A DNA stretch of 64,000 nt from Rhodoferax sp. OV413 (GTDB lineage Bacteria > Pseudomonadota > Gammaproteobacteria > Burkholderiales > Burkholderiaceae_C): assembly GCF_900104385.1 (NCBI RefSeq), contig NZ_FNJA01000002.1, forward strand, positions 682,001 through 746,000, read 5' to 3'. The notes beneath the pieces are model-generated. The model searched no databases. It was not told the origin of the DNA and worked only from the letters and a program-made list of their open reading frames with translations. Below, piece after piece: positions 34,687 through 42,749 of this stretch. Position 1 is the first letter of the stretch. Each line of letters begins with the position of its first letter. Made by a program: the position numbers and the translations under genes.

Positions 34687-35371
34687 GGAAGATCACACCC
34701 AGCGTATGCCGTTGCCCGGTACGCACGCGGCTCACCCCGTGGCGCAGCTGTACCCGGTAGCTGCCGCGCGTGCCCTGCACCGGCCGGTGGTGCACGGCGA
34801 ACAGTACGGCGTCGCCTTGCCGCAGCGGCACGACCTCGGGGCGCGATTGCATGCGCGGGCGCTGCTCGGTCAGCACGAATTCGCCGCCGCTGAAATCGCG
34901 CCCAGGCTCGGACAACAGCACCGCCAGCTGCAGCGGAAACACATGCTCGCCGTACAGGTCCTGGTGCAGGCAGTTGTAGTCGCCGGGGCCGTACTGCAGC
35001 AGCAGCGGCGTGGGCCGCAGCTGGCCGGCCGCATGGCAGCGCTGCAGGAAGTCACCGTGTTCTGCCGGATAGCGCACCGCGATGCCCATGGCCTCGTTCC
35101 AGCGGTTGGCGATGGGCACCAGGTGCGGATAGATGCCGTTGCGCAGGCTGGCAATCGGATCCGGCAGCGGGTAGTTGAAGTACTGGTATTCGCCGCGGCC
35201 AAAGCTGTAGCGCTCCATCACCACCCGGCTGCGGAACAGCGCAGTGTGTGGATACAGCCCGGCCAGCGCCGCGCATTCGGCGGGGCTGAGCAGTTGGGGG
35301 ATGTGGGCGCAGCCGCTGTCGTCCAGGCTTTGCGAAATAGCCGGCCAGTCCAGGCTGTGGGGGGATTGCAT
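34673..35371 (-). CDS. 2-oxoglutarate/Fe(II) oxygenase, adaptive-response neighbour
   Basis: A 232-residue protein of the prolyl-4-hydroxylase-like oxygenase family often found beside ada/alkB (PF09859-type). The ligand motif appears as NCLHQDLYGEHVFPLQ (about 132-147), with later segments SGGEFVLTE and the C-terminal RHGVSRV that should hold the distal His. It is probably a DNA- or protein-modifying oxygenase, but its substrate is unknown. It is the first gene of the group, preceded by an Ada box at 35445-35457, and overlaps alkB by 14 bases. Confidence 0.85.
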   Translation of the reverse strand: MQSPHSLDWPAISQSLDDSGCAHIPQLLSPAECAALAGLYPHTALFRSRVVMERYSFGRGEYQYFNYPLPDPIASLRNGIYPHLVPIANRWNEAMGIAVRYPAEHGDFLQRCHAAGQLRPTPLLLQYGPGDYNCLHQDLYGEHVFPLQLAVLLSEPGRDFSGGEFVLTEQRPRMQSRPEVVPLRQGDAVLFAVHHRPVQGTRGSYRVQLRHGVSRVRTGQRHTLGVIFHDAQ

Positions 35372-35407
35372 GCTCTATTCCTTCGGATTTTTAAGGCGTC
35401 GGAATGG

Positions 35408-35457
35408 AGTCTAGGCAGGGCAGGGTGCGGTGGCACCCCGCGGCTTGCGGTCGAATT
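35408..35457 (-). promoter_or_regulatory. Ada box and -10 upstream of the 2OG oxygenase-alkB genes
   Basis: On the minus strand AAT-TCGACC-GCAA (35445-35457) again fits AAT-N6-GCAA. A TAGACT -10 candidate is at 35408-35413, 40.5 bp centre to centre, the same geometry as in front of ada. The two boxes agree as AATTC(G/A)A(C/T)CGCAAG. This puts the group under Ada control. Confidence 0.65.
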
Positions 35458-35466
35458 CGCGCTGGT

Positions 35467-36384
35467 TTAGGCGGGCAGGAAGCCGTCCACCGACAGGTAG
35501 CGCTCGCCGGTGTCGTAGTTGAAGCCCAGCACCCGTGCGCCGGCCGGCAGATCCGGCAGCTTTTGGGCAATCGCCGCCAGGGTGGCGCCGCTGGAGATGC
35601 CGACCAGCATGCCTTCTTCGCGGGCGCTGCGGCGGGCCATTTCGCGGGCCGGCTCGGCGTCGACCTGGATGGTGCCGTCCAGCAGTTCCACGTCCAGGTT
35701 CTTGGGGATGAAGCCCGCGCCTATGCCCTGTATCGGGTGCGGCGAGGGCGCGCCGCCGGAGATCACGGGGGAAGCCGTGGGTTCGACCGCAAACACCTGC
35801 AGCTTGGGCCATTTGGCTTTGAGCACCCGGGCGCAGCCGCTGATGTGGCCGCCGGTGCCCACGCCGGTGATCAGCGCGTCCAGCCCGTCGGGGAAGTCGG
35901 CCAGGATCTCCTGCGCGGTGGTGCGCACGTGGACGTCGATGTTGGCAGGGTTTTCGAACTGCTGCGGCATCCAGCTGCCGGGGGTGGCGGCGACCAGTTC
36001 CTGGGCGCGGGCGATCGCGCCCTTCATGCCTTTTTCGCGCGGGGTCAGGTCGAAGCTGGCGCCGTAGGCCAGCATCAGGCGGCGCCGTTCGACGGACATG
36101 CTGTCGGGCATCACCAGCACCAGCTTGTAGCCCTTGACCGCGGCCACCATGGCCAGGCCCACGCCGGTATTGCCCGAGGTGGGTTCGATGATGGTGCCAC
36201 CGGGCTGCAGCGCGCCGGATTTTTCGGCGTCTTCGACCATGCTCAGCGCGATGCGGTCTTTGATTGAGCCGCCGGGGTTGCTGCGCTCGGACTTGATCCA
36301 GACATTCGCGCCCGCGCCAAACAGGCGCTGGATGCGGATGTGGGGGGTGTTGCCTATGGTCTGCAGGATGTTGTCGGGTTTCAT
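35467..36384 (-). CDS. cysK: Cysteine synthase A (O-acetylserine sulfhydrylase)
   Basis: A 305-residue PLP enzyme that makes L-cysteine from O-acetylserine and sulfide. The PLP lysine is K42 in NPGGSIKDR, the substrate loop is [12 protein letters not shown] (about 67-78), and the PLP phosphate is held by [10 protein letters not shown] (about 174-183). Length and motifs fit CysK. The start at 36384 follows a ribosome site (aggag) in the gap before rnpB; the upstream extension of 15 codons is not needed. It is a single gene, divergent from rnpB. Confidence 0.93.
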   Translation of the reverse strand: MKPDNILQTIGNTPHIRIQRLFGAGANVWIKSERSNPGGSIKDRIALSMVEDAEKSGALQPGGTIIEPTSGNTGVGLAMVAAVKGYKLVLVMPDSMSVERRRLMLAYGASFDLTPREKGMKGAIARAQELVAATPGSWMPQQFENPANIDVHVRTTAQEILADFPDGLDALITGVGTGGHISGCARVLKAKWPKLQVFAVEPTASPVISGGAPSPHPIQGIGAGFIPKNLDVELLDGTIQVDAEPAREMARRSAREEGMLVGISSGATLAAIAQKLPDLPAGARVLGFNYDTGERYLSVDGFLPA

Positions 36385-36452
36385 GGGTCTCCTAGGATGT
36401 GGGCGTGAAGCGGGAGCAAACCGGGGCATTGTGGCACTGCCATAATCGGGGG

Positions 36453-36888
36453 GTGAAGCCCGCCAGACCGCCGCTGGTGCAATCTGGGAAACCAGGCACT
36501 GGAGGAACGTCCGGACTGCATAGGGCAGCGTAGCAGCTAATGGCTGTCCACCGTGAGGTGAGGATTAGAGCAACAGAGACGAGTCAAGTCAGGTCAGCCT
36601 AACAAGGGTGGTCTGTGCGATGCCAGCGCAAGCTGGCAAAGGGCGGCGTAAGCCGACCGGTCCCGGCGCAAGCCGGGAAAGCACAGCACCCAAGTCGGGC
36701 AAAGCCCGACTTGGGTGAAACGGGCAATCTCTACGCGCAGCAATACCAAATAGGCCAACGTTGACGGGGCCCCCTGAGTTGGCGGGTAGGTAGCACCGAG
36801 CCGGGCGAGCGATCCCCGGCCCAGATTAATGGCGGTCACACGGGAGGTAACTCCCGCGCACAGAATCCGGCTTATCGGTGGGCTTCAC
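36453..36888 (+). ncRNA. rnpB: RNase P RNA, class A
   Basis: The catalytic RNA of RNase P. The terminal helix pairs GTGAAGCCCGCC (36453-36464) with GGTGGGCTTCAC (36877-36888). Universal blocks are all present: GAGGAACGTCCGGACT near the start (CR-I region), AGAGCAACAGAGA near 36567, the late GAAACGGGCAATCTCTACGC with CAATACCAAATAG (CR-IV/V) and ACAGAATCCGGCTTATCGG at the 3-prime side. The length of about 436 nt is normal for proteobacteria. A -10-like CATAAT lies at 36441-36446, without a clear -35. Short open frames across it on either strand are chance. Confidence 0.97.
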
Positions 36889-36891
36889 ACT

Positions 36892-36957
36892 TTTATAGAA
36901 GAAATAGGCCGCTAGCGCTTATTTCACCAGCGCAAGCAGCTATCAATTGAGTAGCAA
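36892..36957 (-). repeat. Dispersed repeat, best-preserved copy
   Basis: On the minus strand it reads ATTGATAGCTGCTTGCGCTG, then AAATAAGCGCTAGCGGCCTA and TTTCTTCTATAAAA. It lies immediately after rnpB, between it and dapF, and may include sequence that ends the RNA transcript. Confidence 0.75.
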
Positions 36958-37035
36958 GTGCGCGCCAACACGGCGCGCAGCGCTTGAATCGCCCTGCAGC
37001 CTAAAAATCCACGCGCCAGAGCGGATAATTCCACC

Positions 37036-37905
37036 ATGCACATCCCATTCACCAAAATGCAGGGCGCGGGTAACGACTTTGTGGTGCTCGACGAGACCCA
37101 GGGCCGTTTGGGCCTGAGCAGCGCCCAGTACCGCTTCCTGGCCGACCGCCACTTTGGCGTCGGCGCCGACCAGATTTTGTCGGTGCGGGCTGCCAGCGCG
37201 CCCGGTATCGACTTTGAATACGCCATCCACAACGCCGACGGCGGCGAGGTCGAGCACTGCGGCAACGGCGCGCGCTGCTTCATGCGCTTCGTCCACAGCC
37301 GCGGCCTGACCGCGCAAAACAGCGTGCGGGTCCAGACCATGGAACGCGTGCTGCAATTGAATATGCAAGAAGACGGCCGTGTCACCGTCGACATGGGCTT
37401 GCCGGTGTTCGACCTGGCGCAGATTCCCTTCGATCCGCAAGGCCTGCAGCCCATAGCCACAGATTCATGGCAAAAATGGCCGCTGGCGCAGCTAGAGTCT
37501 GCGCAAGGCGCTATGTTTAACGTAGCAGTTGTGTCCATGGGCAACCCACATGCGGTGTACCTGGTGGACGACGCCGAGGCGACGCCGGTCGCTACCCTGG
37601 GCCCGCGGGTGCAGAGCCAGCCCTGCTTTCCGAATGGCGTGAACGTCGGCTTCATGCAGGTCGTCAGCCGATCGCAGATCAAACTGCGCGTGTACGAGCG
37701 CGGCGCGGGCGAAACCCTGGCCTGCGGCACCGGCGCCTGCGCGGCCGTGGTGGCGGGCATCCGCCTGGGCCTGCTGGACAGCAAGGTCGATGTCGACACC
37801 CATGGCGGCCGCCTGACCATCGAATGGGCCGGCATGGGCCAGCCGGTGCTGATGACCGGCCCGGCCACCACCGTCTTCGACGGCTCGATCACGATTCCAG
37901 ACTAA
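37036..37905 (+). CDS. dapF: Diaminopimelate epimerase
   Basis: A 289-residue enzyme that turns LL- into meso-diaminopimelate for lysine and peptidoglycan synthesis. The two catalytic cysteines sit in HCGNGARC (about 73-80) and [11 protein letters not shown] (about 233-243). The N-terminal [14 protein letters not shown] and SMGNPHAV are standard. Between about 140 and 165 it contains an unusual segment ([17 protein letters not shown]) encoded by a repeat copy. The start matches the family. DUF484 follows 14 bp later, then xerC, a common order in Proteobacteria. Confidence 0.96.
   Translation: MHIPFTKMQGAGNDFVVLDETQGRLGLSSAQYRFLADRHFGVGADQILSVRAASAPGIDFEYAIHNADGGEVEHCGNGARCFMRFVHSRGLTAQNSVRVQTMERVLQLNMQEDGRVTVDMGLPVFDLAQIPFDPQGLQPIATDSWQKWPLAQLESAQGAMFNVAVVSMGNPHAVYLVDDAEATPVATLGPRVQSQPCFPNGVNVGFMQVVSRSQIKLRVYERGAGETLACGTGACAAVVAGIRLGLLDSKVDVDTHGGRLTIEWAGMGQPVLMTGPATTVFDGSITIPD
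37471..37520 (-). repeat. Dispersed repeat copy inside dapF
   Basis: The plus strand shows AAAAATGGCCGCTGGCGCAG, then CTGCGCAAGGCGCTATG, the reverse of the repeat with several changes. It remains in frame and lies just before the conserved SMGNPHAV of DapF. Confidence 0.5.
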
Positions 37906-37919
37906 TTGATTGCACCCCT

Positions 37920-38603
37920 ATGAACACCACCAATCCGATTACCGAAGACGACATCGCCAACTTCCTGGCCAACACGCCCGAGTTCTTCGAGCGCCATTCG
38001 CAGGTGCTGGCCTCGGTGCAGCTGACCAGCCCGCACGGCAACCGTGCGGTCAGCCTGCAGGAACGCCAGGCCGAGATGCTGCGCGAGAAGATCAAGGGCT
38101 TGGAGCACCGCATCATGGACATGGTGCGCCATGGCAACGAAAACGTGATCATTGCCGACAAGCTGCAGCGCTGGGCGCGCAGCCTGCTGCTGACGCGCTC
38201 GCCGGCCGACCTGCCCGAGCGCATTGCCCACGAGATCGAGGTGCAGTTCTCGGTGCCGCAGGCTGCCATCAAGGTCTGGGGCGTGGCCGACGAATATGCG
38301 CACGCCCATTGGGCCCAGGGCGTGAGCGAAGACGCGAAGATTTTTGCCTCGTCGCTGACCGCGCCGTTCTGCGGCGTGAACTCGGGCTTCGAAGCTGTCA
38401 CCTGGCTGGCCCAGCCGGCCGCCGCCATGTCGCTGGCGCTGATGCCGCTGCGCACCGGCGTGCTGAACAGCCCGAGCCCGGCCTTCGGCATGCTGGTACT
38501 GGCCTCGCCCGACGCGCAGCGCTTTGAATCGGCCATGGGCACCGACTTTCTGGAGCGCATTGCCGAGCTGGCCGGAGCCGCCCTGTCGCGCCTGCGCGCC
38601 TAA
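37920..38603 (+). CDS. DUF484-family protein
   Basis: A 227-residue protein of the DUF484 family, which has a GAF-like fold and typically sits between dapF and xerC. Family features are FLANTPEFFERHSQVLA (about 16-32), VSLQERQAEMLREKIKGLE (about 44-62) and the central GAF-like part ending MGTDFLERIAELAGAALSRL (about 203-222). No catalytic motif is known. The ATG at 37920 is chosen 14 bp after dapF; an in-frame upstream extension overlaps dapF. xerC starts 3 bp after its stop. Confidence 0.88.
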   Translation: MNTTNPITEDDIANFLANTPEFFERHSQVLASVQLTSPHGNRAVSLQERQAEMLREKIKGLEHRIMDMVRHGNENVIIADKLQRWARSLLLTRSPADLPERIAHEIEVQFSVPQAAIKVWGVADEYAHAHWAQGVSEDAKIFASSLTAPFCGVNSGFEAVTWLAQPAAAMSLALMPLRTGVLNSPSPAFGMLVLASPDAQRFESAMGTDFLERIAELAGAALSRLRA

Positions 38604-38606
38604 AAC

Positions 38607-39560
38607 ATGGCCGACGCCAGCGCCGACCCCACGGTTCCGCCGCTGGTCGCCCAGTACCTCGATTACGCGCGCTTTGAAAAGCGCCTGGCCGAGCGCACGC
38701 TGGCGCTGTACACCCTGGACCTGCAAAAACTCAGCCAGCAGGCCGACAAGGCCGGCGTCGCGCTGCAGCAGGTCGGCCAGCACCATGTGCGCCGCTGGGC
38801 CGCGCAGCTGCACAGCCAGGGCCACAACGGGCGCGGCATTGCGCTGATCTTGTCGGGATGGCGCGGCTTCTACACCTGGCTGGGCCGGCAGGGCCTGGTG
38901 GCCAGCAATCCGGTGCAGGATGTGCGGGCCCCCAAATCGCCCAAGCCACTGCCCAAGGCACTGGGCCTGGACGAGGCCATCGGTTTGGCCGACTTCGAGA
39001 ACGAGGCCGACGACCCCTGGCTGGAGGCGCGCGACGCGGCCATGGTCGAGCTGCTGTACGGTGGCGGCCTGCGGGTCGGTGAACTCACCGGCCTGGACGC
39101 GGCGCCCGGCAAGGCGGCGCGGGGCTGGGTCGATCTGGAAGCCGGCGAAGCCCATGTGCTGGGCAAGGGCAGCAAGCAGCGCATCGTGCCGATAGGCAAA
39201 ACCGCGGTGGCCGCGCTGGAGAAATGGCTGGCCATCCGGGCCGAAGGGCAGGGCGCCGCGCTGTCCGCCGCCATGTTCCTGGGCCGCTACGGCACGCGGC
39301 TGACTGCCGCCTCGGTCTGGCAGCGGCTGCGCCGGCGCAGCCAGCTGGCCGGCACCGCCACCCCGGTGCATCCGCACATGCTGCGCCATTCGTTCGCCAG
39401 CCACGTGCTGCAAAGCAGCGGCGACTTGCGCGCGGTGCAAGAGCTGCTGGGCCACGCCAATATCAGCACCACCCAGGTCTACACCCGGCTGGACTTCCAG
39501 CACCTGGCCAAGGTGTATGACGCGGCCCACCCCCGGGCCAAGTTGCCGCCGGGCAAATAG
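38607..39560 (+). CDS. xerC: Tyrosine recombinase XerC
   Basis: A 317-residue site-specific recombinase that resolves chromosome dimers at dif with XerD. The N-terminal SAM-like DNA-binding domain covers about 10-105. The catalytic set is visible: Arg in GGGLRVGELTG, Lys in GKGSKQRIVPIG, HxxR in HPHMLRHSFASHV, His in LLGHANIST and the nucleophilic Tyr in QVYTRLDF. It follows DUF484 by 3 bp. It is a housekeeping gene and not part of a mobile element; no integrase-type neighbours or attachment repeats are present. Confidence 0.94.
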   Translation: MADASADPTVPPLVAQYLDYARFEKRLAERTLALYTLDLQKLSQQADKAGVALQQVGQHHVRRWAAQLHSQGHNGRGIALILSGWRGFYTWLGRQGLVASNPVQDVRAPKSPKPLPKALGLDEAIGLADFENEADDPWLEARDAAMVELLYGGGLRVGELTGLDAAPGKAARGWVDLEAGEAHVLGKGSKQRIVPIGKTAVAALEKWLAIRAEGQGAALSAAMFLGRYGTRLTAASVWQRLRRRSQLAGTATPVHPHMLRHSFASHVLQSSGDLRAVQELLGHANISTTQVYTRLDFQHLAKVYDAAHPRAKLPPGK

Positions 39561-39577
39561 GCCCCACAATCCCGCCC

Positions 39578-40774
39578 ATGAAAGTTATTCGTTTACGTGA
39601 AGGCAAGGAGCGCTCGCTGCAGCGCCGCCACCCCTGGATTTTTGATTCGGCCATCGCCAAGGGCGGTGGCGACCCGGGTGAAACCGTGCGCGTGGAGTCG
39701 CACGAGGGCAAGTTTCTGGCCTGGGCTGCATTCAGCCCCACGTCCAAGATCCGGGCCCGGGTTTGGAGCTTTGACGAAACCCAGCGCATAGATGCTGCGT
39801 TTTTTGTAGCTGCTGTCGCAAGTGCTATCAGCGCGAGAGCCCGATTTGACGTAAATAGTGATGGCGTGCGTCTAATCCATGGCGAATCCGATGGCCTGCC
39901 GGGGCTGATCGTGGACCGCTACGGTGACACCCTGGTGGCGCAGTTCCTGTTTGCCGGCGTTGAGCGCTGGAAGCAGGTGCTGGTCGACGCCATCCTGGCC
40001 GCGACGGGGCTGAGCAAACTGTACGAACGTTCGGACACCAACACCCGCTCATTGGAAGGCCTGGAGCCGACCACCGGCTGGCTGCGCGGTGACGGCCCTA
40101 CCGGCCTGACCATCCAGGAGCACGACTGGCGTCTGGGCCTGGACATCGCCGAAGGCCACAAGACCGGCTTCTACCTGGACCAGCGCGACAGCCGGCAGAA
40201 AATGGCCAGCTACGCCCAGCGCCTGCAGTTCCAGCGCGTGCTGAACTGCTATTGCTATACGGGGGGATTTACCGTGGCAGCCTTGGCCGGTATGCGCGCC
40301 GGCGGCAGCCAGGGCCATGTGACCTCGATCGATTCGTCCGGCCCGGCGCTGGAGCGGGCCGCGGCGAATGTGGCGCTGAACGGCTTTGCGCCGGACCGCG
40401 TCACGTTCATGGACGCCGATGTGAATGCCTCGCTGCGCCAGTTCGCCGCGCAAGGGCAAACTTTTGACTGCATCGTGCTCGATCCGCCCAAGTTCGCGCC
40501 CACGGCGGCCCACGCCGACCGCGCGGCCCGCGCCTATAAAGATATCAACCGGCTGGCCTTCAAGATACTGGAGCCGGGCGGCGTGCTGTTCACGTATTCG
40601 TGTTCGGGCGGCATCAACGCCGACCTGTTCCACAAGATCGTTGCCTCGGCCGGCATCGACGCCGGGGTGGACGGCTATATCAGTGAGCGCCTGGGCGGCG
40701 CCCCTGACCACCCGATGACGGTCAATTTCCCGGAAGGCGAGTACCTCAAAGGCCTTGTAATTCTGAGGAAATAG
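39578..40774 (+). CDS. rlmI: 23S rRNA (cytosine-C5) methyltransferase RlmI-like
   Basis: A 398-residue class I methyltransferase with an N-terminal PUA domain (about 1-75, LREGKERSLQRRHPWIF) and a Rossmann domain binding S-adenosylmethionine (NCYCYTGGFTVAAL, about 223-236). The catalytic-type motif is VLDPPKFAP (about 300-308), and FTYSCSGG follows. RlmI methylates C1962 of 23S rRNA in E. coli. Residues about 72-95 (FFVAAVASAISARARFD) coincide with a repeat copy. It begins 17 bp after xerC. Confidence 0.88.
   Translation: MKVIRLREGKERSLQRRHPWIFDSAIAKGGGDPGETVRVESHEGKFLAWAAFSPTSKIRARVWSFDETQRIDAAFFVAAVASAISARARFDVNSDGVRLIHGESDGLPGLIVDRYGDTLVAQFLFAGVERWKQVLVDAILAATGLSKLYERSDTNTRSLEGLEPTTGWLRGDGPTGLTIQEHDWRLGLDIAEGHKTGFYLDQRDSRQKMASYAQRLQFQRVLNCYCYTGGFTVAALAGMRAGGSQGHVTSIDSSGPALERAAANVALNGFAPDRVTFMDADVNASLRQFAAQGQTFDCIVLDPPKFAPTAAHADRAARAYKDINRLAFKILEPGGVLFTYSCSGGINADLFHKIVASAGIDAGVDGYISERLGGAPDHPMTVNFPEGEYLKGLVILRK
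39800..39857 (+). repeat. Dispersed repeat copy inside rlmI
   Basis: It reads TTTTTTGTAGCTGCTGTCGC, then CAGCGCGAGAGCCCGATTTG and GTAAAT. It aligns block by block with the copy at 31731-31791. It is in frame and encodes an alanine-rich helix-like segment after the PUA domain. Confidence 0.65.
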
Positions 40775-40871
40775 CCCCATCTAAAGCCCGCCTGAATTGG
40801 CCGCTACACTCCCCACCTGTTAATTTCCACGAAATCGCGGGAGCAGCGCTGTTCCCAGTGACAAATTAGCA

Positions 40872-41942
40872 ATGAAAGAACCCATGGCACTCATTCCCGT
40901 CACCATCCTGACCGGCTTTCTGGGCTCGGGCAAGACCACGCTGCTCAAGCGCGTGCTGACCGAGGCCCACGGCCAGAAGATCGCCGTCGTTGAAAACGAA
41001 TTCGGCGAGGAAAACATCGACAACGAGATCCTGGTGTCCGAGCCAGGCGAGCAAATCATCCAGCTGAACAATGGCTGTATCTGCTGTTCGATCCGTGAAG
41101 ACCTGCGCGCCACCCTGAGCCTGTTGGCCGCCAAAAAGCGCAAAGGCCTGCTGGACTTCGAGCGCGTGGTCATCGAAACCACCGGCCTGGCCGATCCTGG
41201 CCCGGTCGCCCAGACCTTCTTCATGGACGACGAGATCGCCGAAAGCTATCTGCTGGACTCGATCCTGACCCTGGTGGATGCCAAGCACGCGGCAACCCAG
41301 CTGAACGACCGCCAGGAAGCCCGCCGCCAGGTGGGTTTTGCCGACCAGATCTTTATCAGCAAGACCGATTTGGTCGAGCCGGCCGAAGTCGACGCGCTGA
41401 TGCACCGCCTCAAGCACATGAACCCGCGGGCCCCGCAAAAAGCCGTGCATTTTGGTGAAGTGCCCCTGAGCGAGGTGTTTGACCTGCGTGGCTTCAACCT
41501 TAACGCGAAACTGGACATTGACCCCGACTTCCTGAAGGAAGACGAGCACGACCACCATGACCATGCCGAGGGCGAGCACTGCGACCACCCTTCGCACAAG
41601 CACGACCATGGCCACGGGCATGAGGGCCACCACCATCACCACGATGACGATGTGAAGAGTTTTGTCTTCAAATCGGAGCGGCCGTTCGATCCCGCCAAGC
41701 TGGAAGACTTCCTGAGCGCCATCGTTAATATTTACGGCCCGCGCATGTTGCGCTACAAAGGCGTCTTGAATATGCAAGGCACCGAGCGTAAAGTCATTTT
41801 CCAGGGTGTACACCAGCTGATGGGCAGCGATTTGGGCCCTGAGTGGGGTGCAGACGAGCTACGCGGCAGCAAAATGGTATTTATTGGCATTGATTTGCCG
41901 AAAGACATCTTTTTGCAAGGTATGGAGCAGTGTTTGGTGTGA
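40872..41942 (+). CDS. CobW/COG0523-family metal-chaperone GTPase
   Basis: A 356-residue P-loop GTPase. The Walker A is GFLGSGKTT (15-23), the family metal motif CICC is at 69-72, Walker B is in ERVVIETTGLADP, and the guanine-specific SKTD is at about 155-158. A histidine-rich loop lies at about 226-260 (HDHHDH, HGHGHEGHHHHHDDD). The CobW C-terminal domain closes the protein. COG0523 proteins deliver or store metals, often zinc under starvation; the His loop fits zinc, but nickel or cobalt cannot be excluded. dksA follows 54 bp later. No Zur-like palindrome was recognised upstream. Confidence 0.9.
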   Translation: MKEPMALIPVTILTGFLGSGKTTLLKRVLTEAHGQKIAVVENEFGEENIDNEILVSEPGEQIIQLNNGCICCSIREDLRATLSLLAAKKRKGLLDFERVVIETTGLADPGPVAQTFFMDDEIAESYLLDSILTLVDAKHAATQLNDRQEARRQVGFADQIFISKTDLVEPAEVDALMHRLKHMNPRAPQKAVHFGEVPLSEVFDLRGFNLNAKLDIDPDFLKEDEHDHHDHAEGEHCDHPSHKHDHGHGHEGHHHHHDDDVKSFVFKSERPFDPAKLEDFLSAIVNIYGPRMLRYKGVLNMQGTERKVIFQGVHQLMGSDLGPEWGADELRGSKMVFIGIDLPKDIFLQGMEQCLV

Positions 41943-41967
41943 TGCCAGAGCAGAATCTAAGAAGTCA

Positions 41968-41989
41968 GCGGGGAAACCAGCATCCCCGC
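41968..41989 (+). promoter_or_regulatory. Hairpin in the leader of dksA
   Basis: GCGGGG and CCCCGC pair over 6 bp with a 10-base loop, ending 7 bases before the GTG start of dksA. It could affect translation start. It is not followed by a U-tract. Confidence 0.35.
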
Positions 41990-41996
41990 GCCAACC

Positions 41997-42707
41997 GTGA
42001 GTACTACTAAAGTGACCCCAGCGCCTAAGACCACCCCCGCCCCCGCGGCAGCTACCACCGAAGCAGCTCCAGCGGTGCAGACCAGCCCTCGCTACACGTC
42101 GATTCCGGCGAAAAGCGTGCGCCCCTCATCGCGTCTGGCGCAGCTGACCGTGCCGTCCATGGCCCCGACCGTCGCATCCACCGCGGCCAAGTCCAGCTAC
42201 ATGCAGAACGCACCCGAGCCCATGATTGCGCCGCCACCCCATGTGGCCGCCAAGAAGGACCCGAAGCTGGCGAACAACTGGAAGACCACCCCGGCCGACA
42301 AGCTGACCGATGCCGAAGTCATCGCCATGCCGGATTCGGAGTACATGAACGAGAAGCAGACTGCGTTCTTCCGCCTCAAGCTGACCGCGCTCAAGCAGGA
42401 CATGCTGAACAACGCCGGTGAAACCACCGAGCATTTGCGCGAAGACACGGTGGTGGTGCCTGACCCGGCCGACCGCGCCACCATCGAAGAAGAGCATGCG
42501 CTGGAGTTGCGCACCCGCGACCGCGAGCGCAAGCTGCTGAAGAAGATCGAGCAATCCATCAACCGCATCGACGCGGGTGACTATGGCTACTGCGACGAAA
42601 CCGGCGAACCTATCGGCGTGGGCCGTCTGCTGGCCCGTCCTACTGCCACGCTGTCGCTGGAAGCCCAGCAACGCCGGGAGTTGAAGCAAAAAATGTTTGG
42701 CGATTGA
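41997..42707 (+). CDS. dksA: DksA, RNA-polymerase-binding regulator (zinc-poor type)
   Basis: A 236-residue DksA, longer than E. coli DksA (151) because of a Pro/Ala/Thr-rich N-terminal tail of about 85 residues. The coiled-coil tip motif DPADRA (156-161) that reaches the polymerase channel is intact. In the usual four-cysteine zinc finger only C199 remains: the partner positions read T202, S220 and A223. The fold must hold without zinc, as in Pseudomonas DksA2 and many betaproteobacterial DksA proteins. The start is a GTG at 41997. It follows the metal-chaperone GTPase and probably shares its transcript. Confidence 0.92.
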   Translation: MSTTKVTPAPKTTPAPAAATTEAAPAVQTSPRYTSIPAKSVRPSSRLAQLTVPSMAPTVASTAAKSSYMQNAPEPMIAPPPHVAAKKDPKLANNWKTTPADKLTDAEVIAMPDSEYMNEKQTAFFRLKLTALKQDMLNNAGETTEHLREDTVVVPDPADRATIEEEHALELRTRDRERKLLKKIEQSINRIDAGDYGYCDETGEPIGVGRLLARPTATLSLEAQQRRELKQKMFGD

Positions 42708-42749
42708 TCGCCGACGCGTTCAATCCCATCACGCTGCGCTGACACGACC

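Noticed and set aside
36430-36446. Sigma-54-like promoter (TGGCAC) upstream of rnpB
   Set aside because: The downstream GC element of a sigma-54 promoter is missing, and rnpB is expected to be constitutive.
36594-36839. Open frame of 81 codons on the minus strand
   Set aside because: It lies entirely within the RNase P RNA gene and has no protein-like features.
38607-39560. XerC gene as a phage or integron integrase
   Set aside because: It lies in the conserved dapF-DUF484-xerC order and has the housekeeping length; there are no attachment repeats or mobile genes nearby.
40775-40871. Zur box upstream of the COG0523 gene
   Set aside because: No palindrome resembling the proteobacterial Zur consensus was found in the 97-bp gap.
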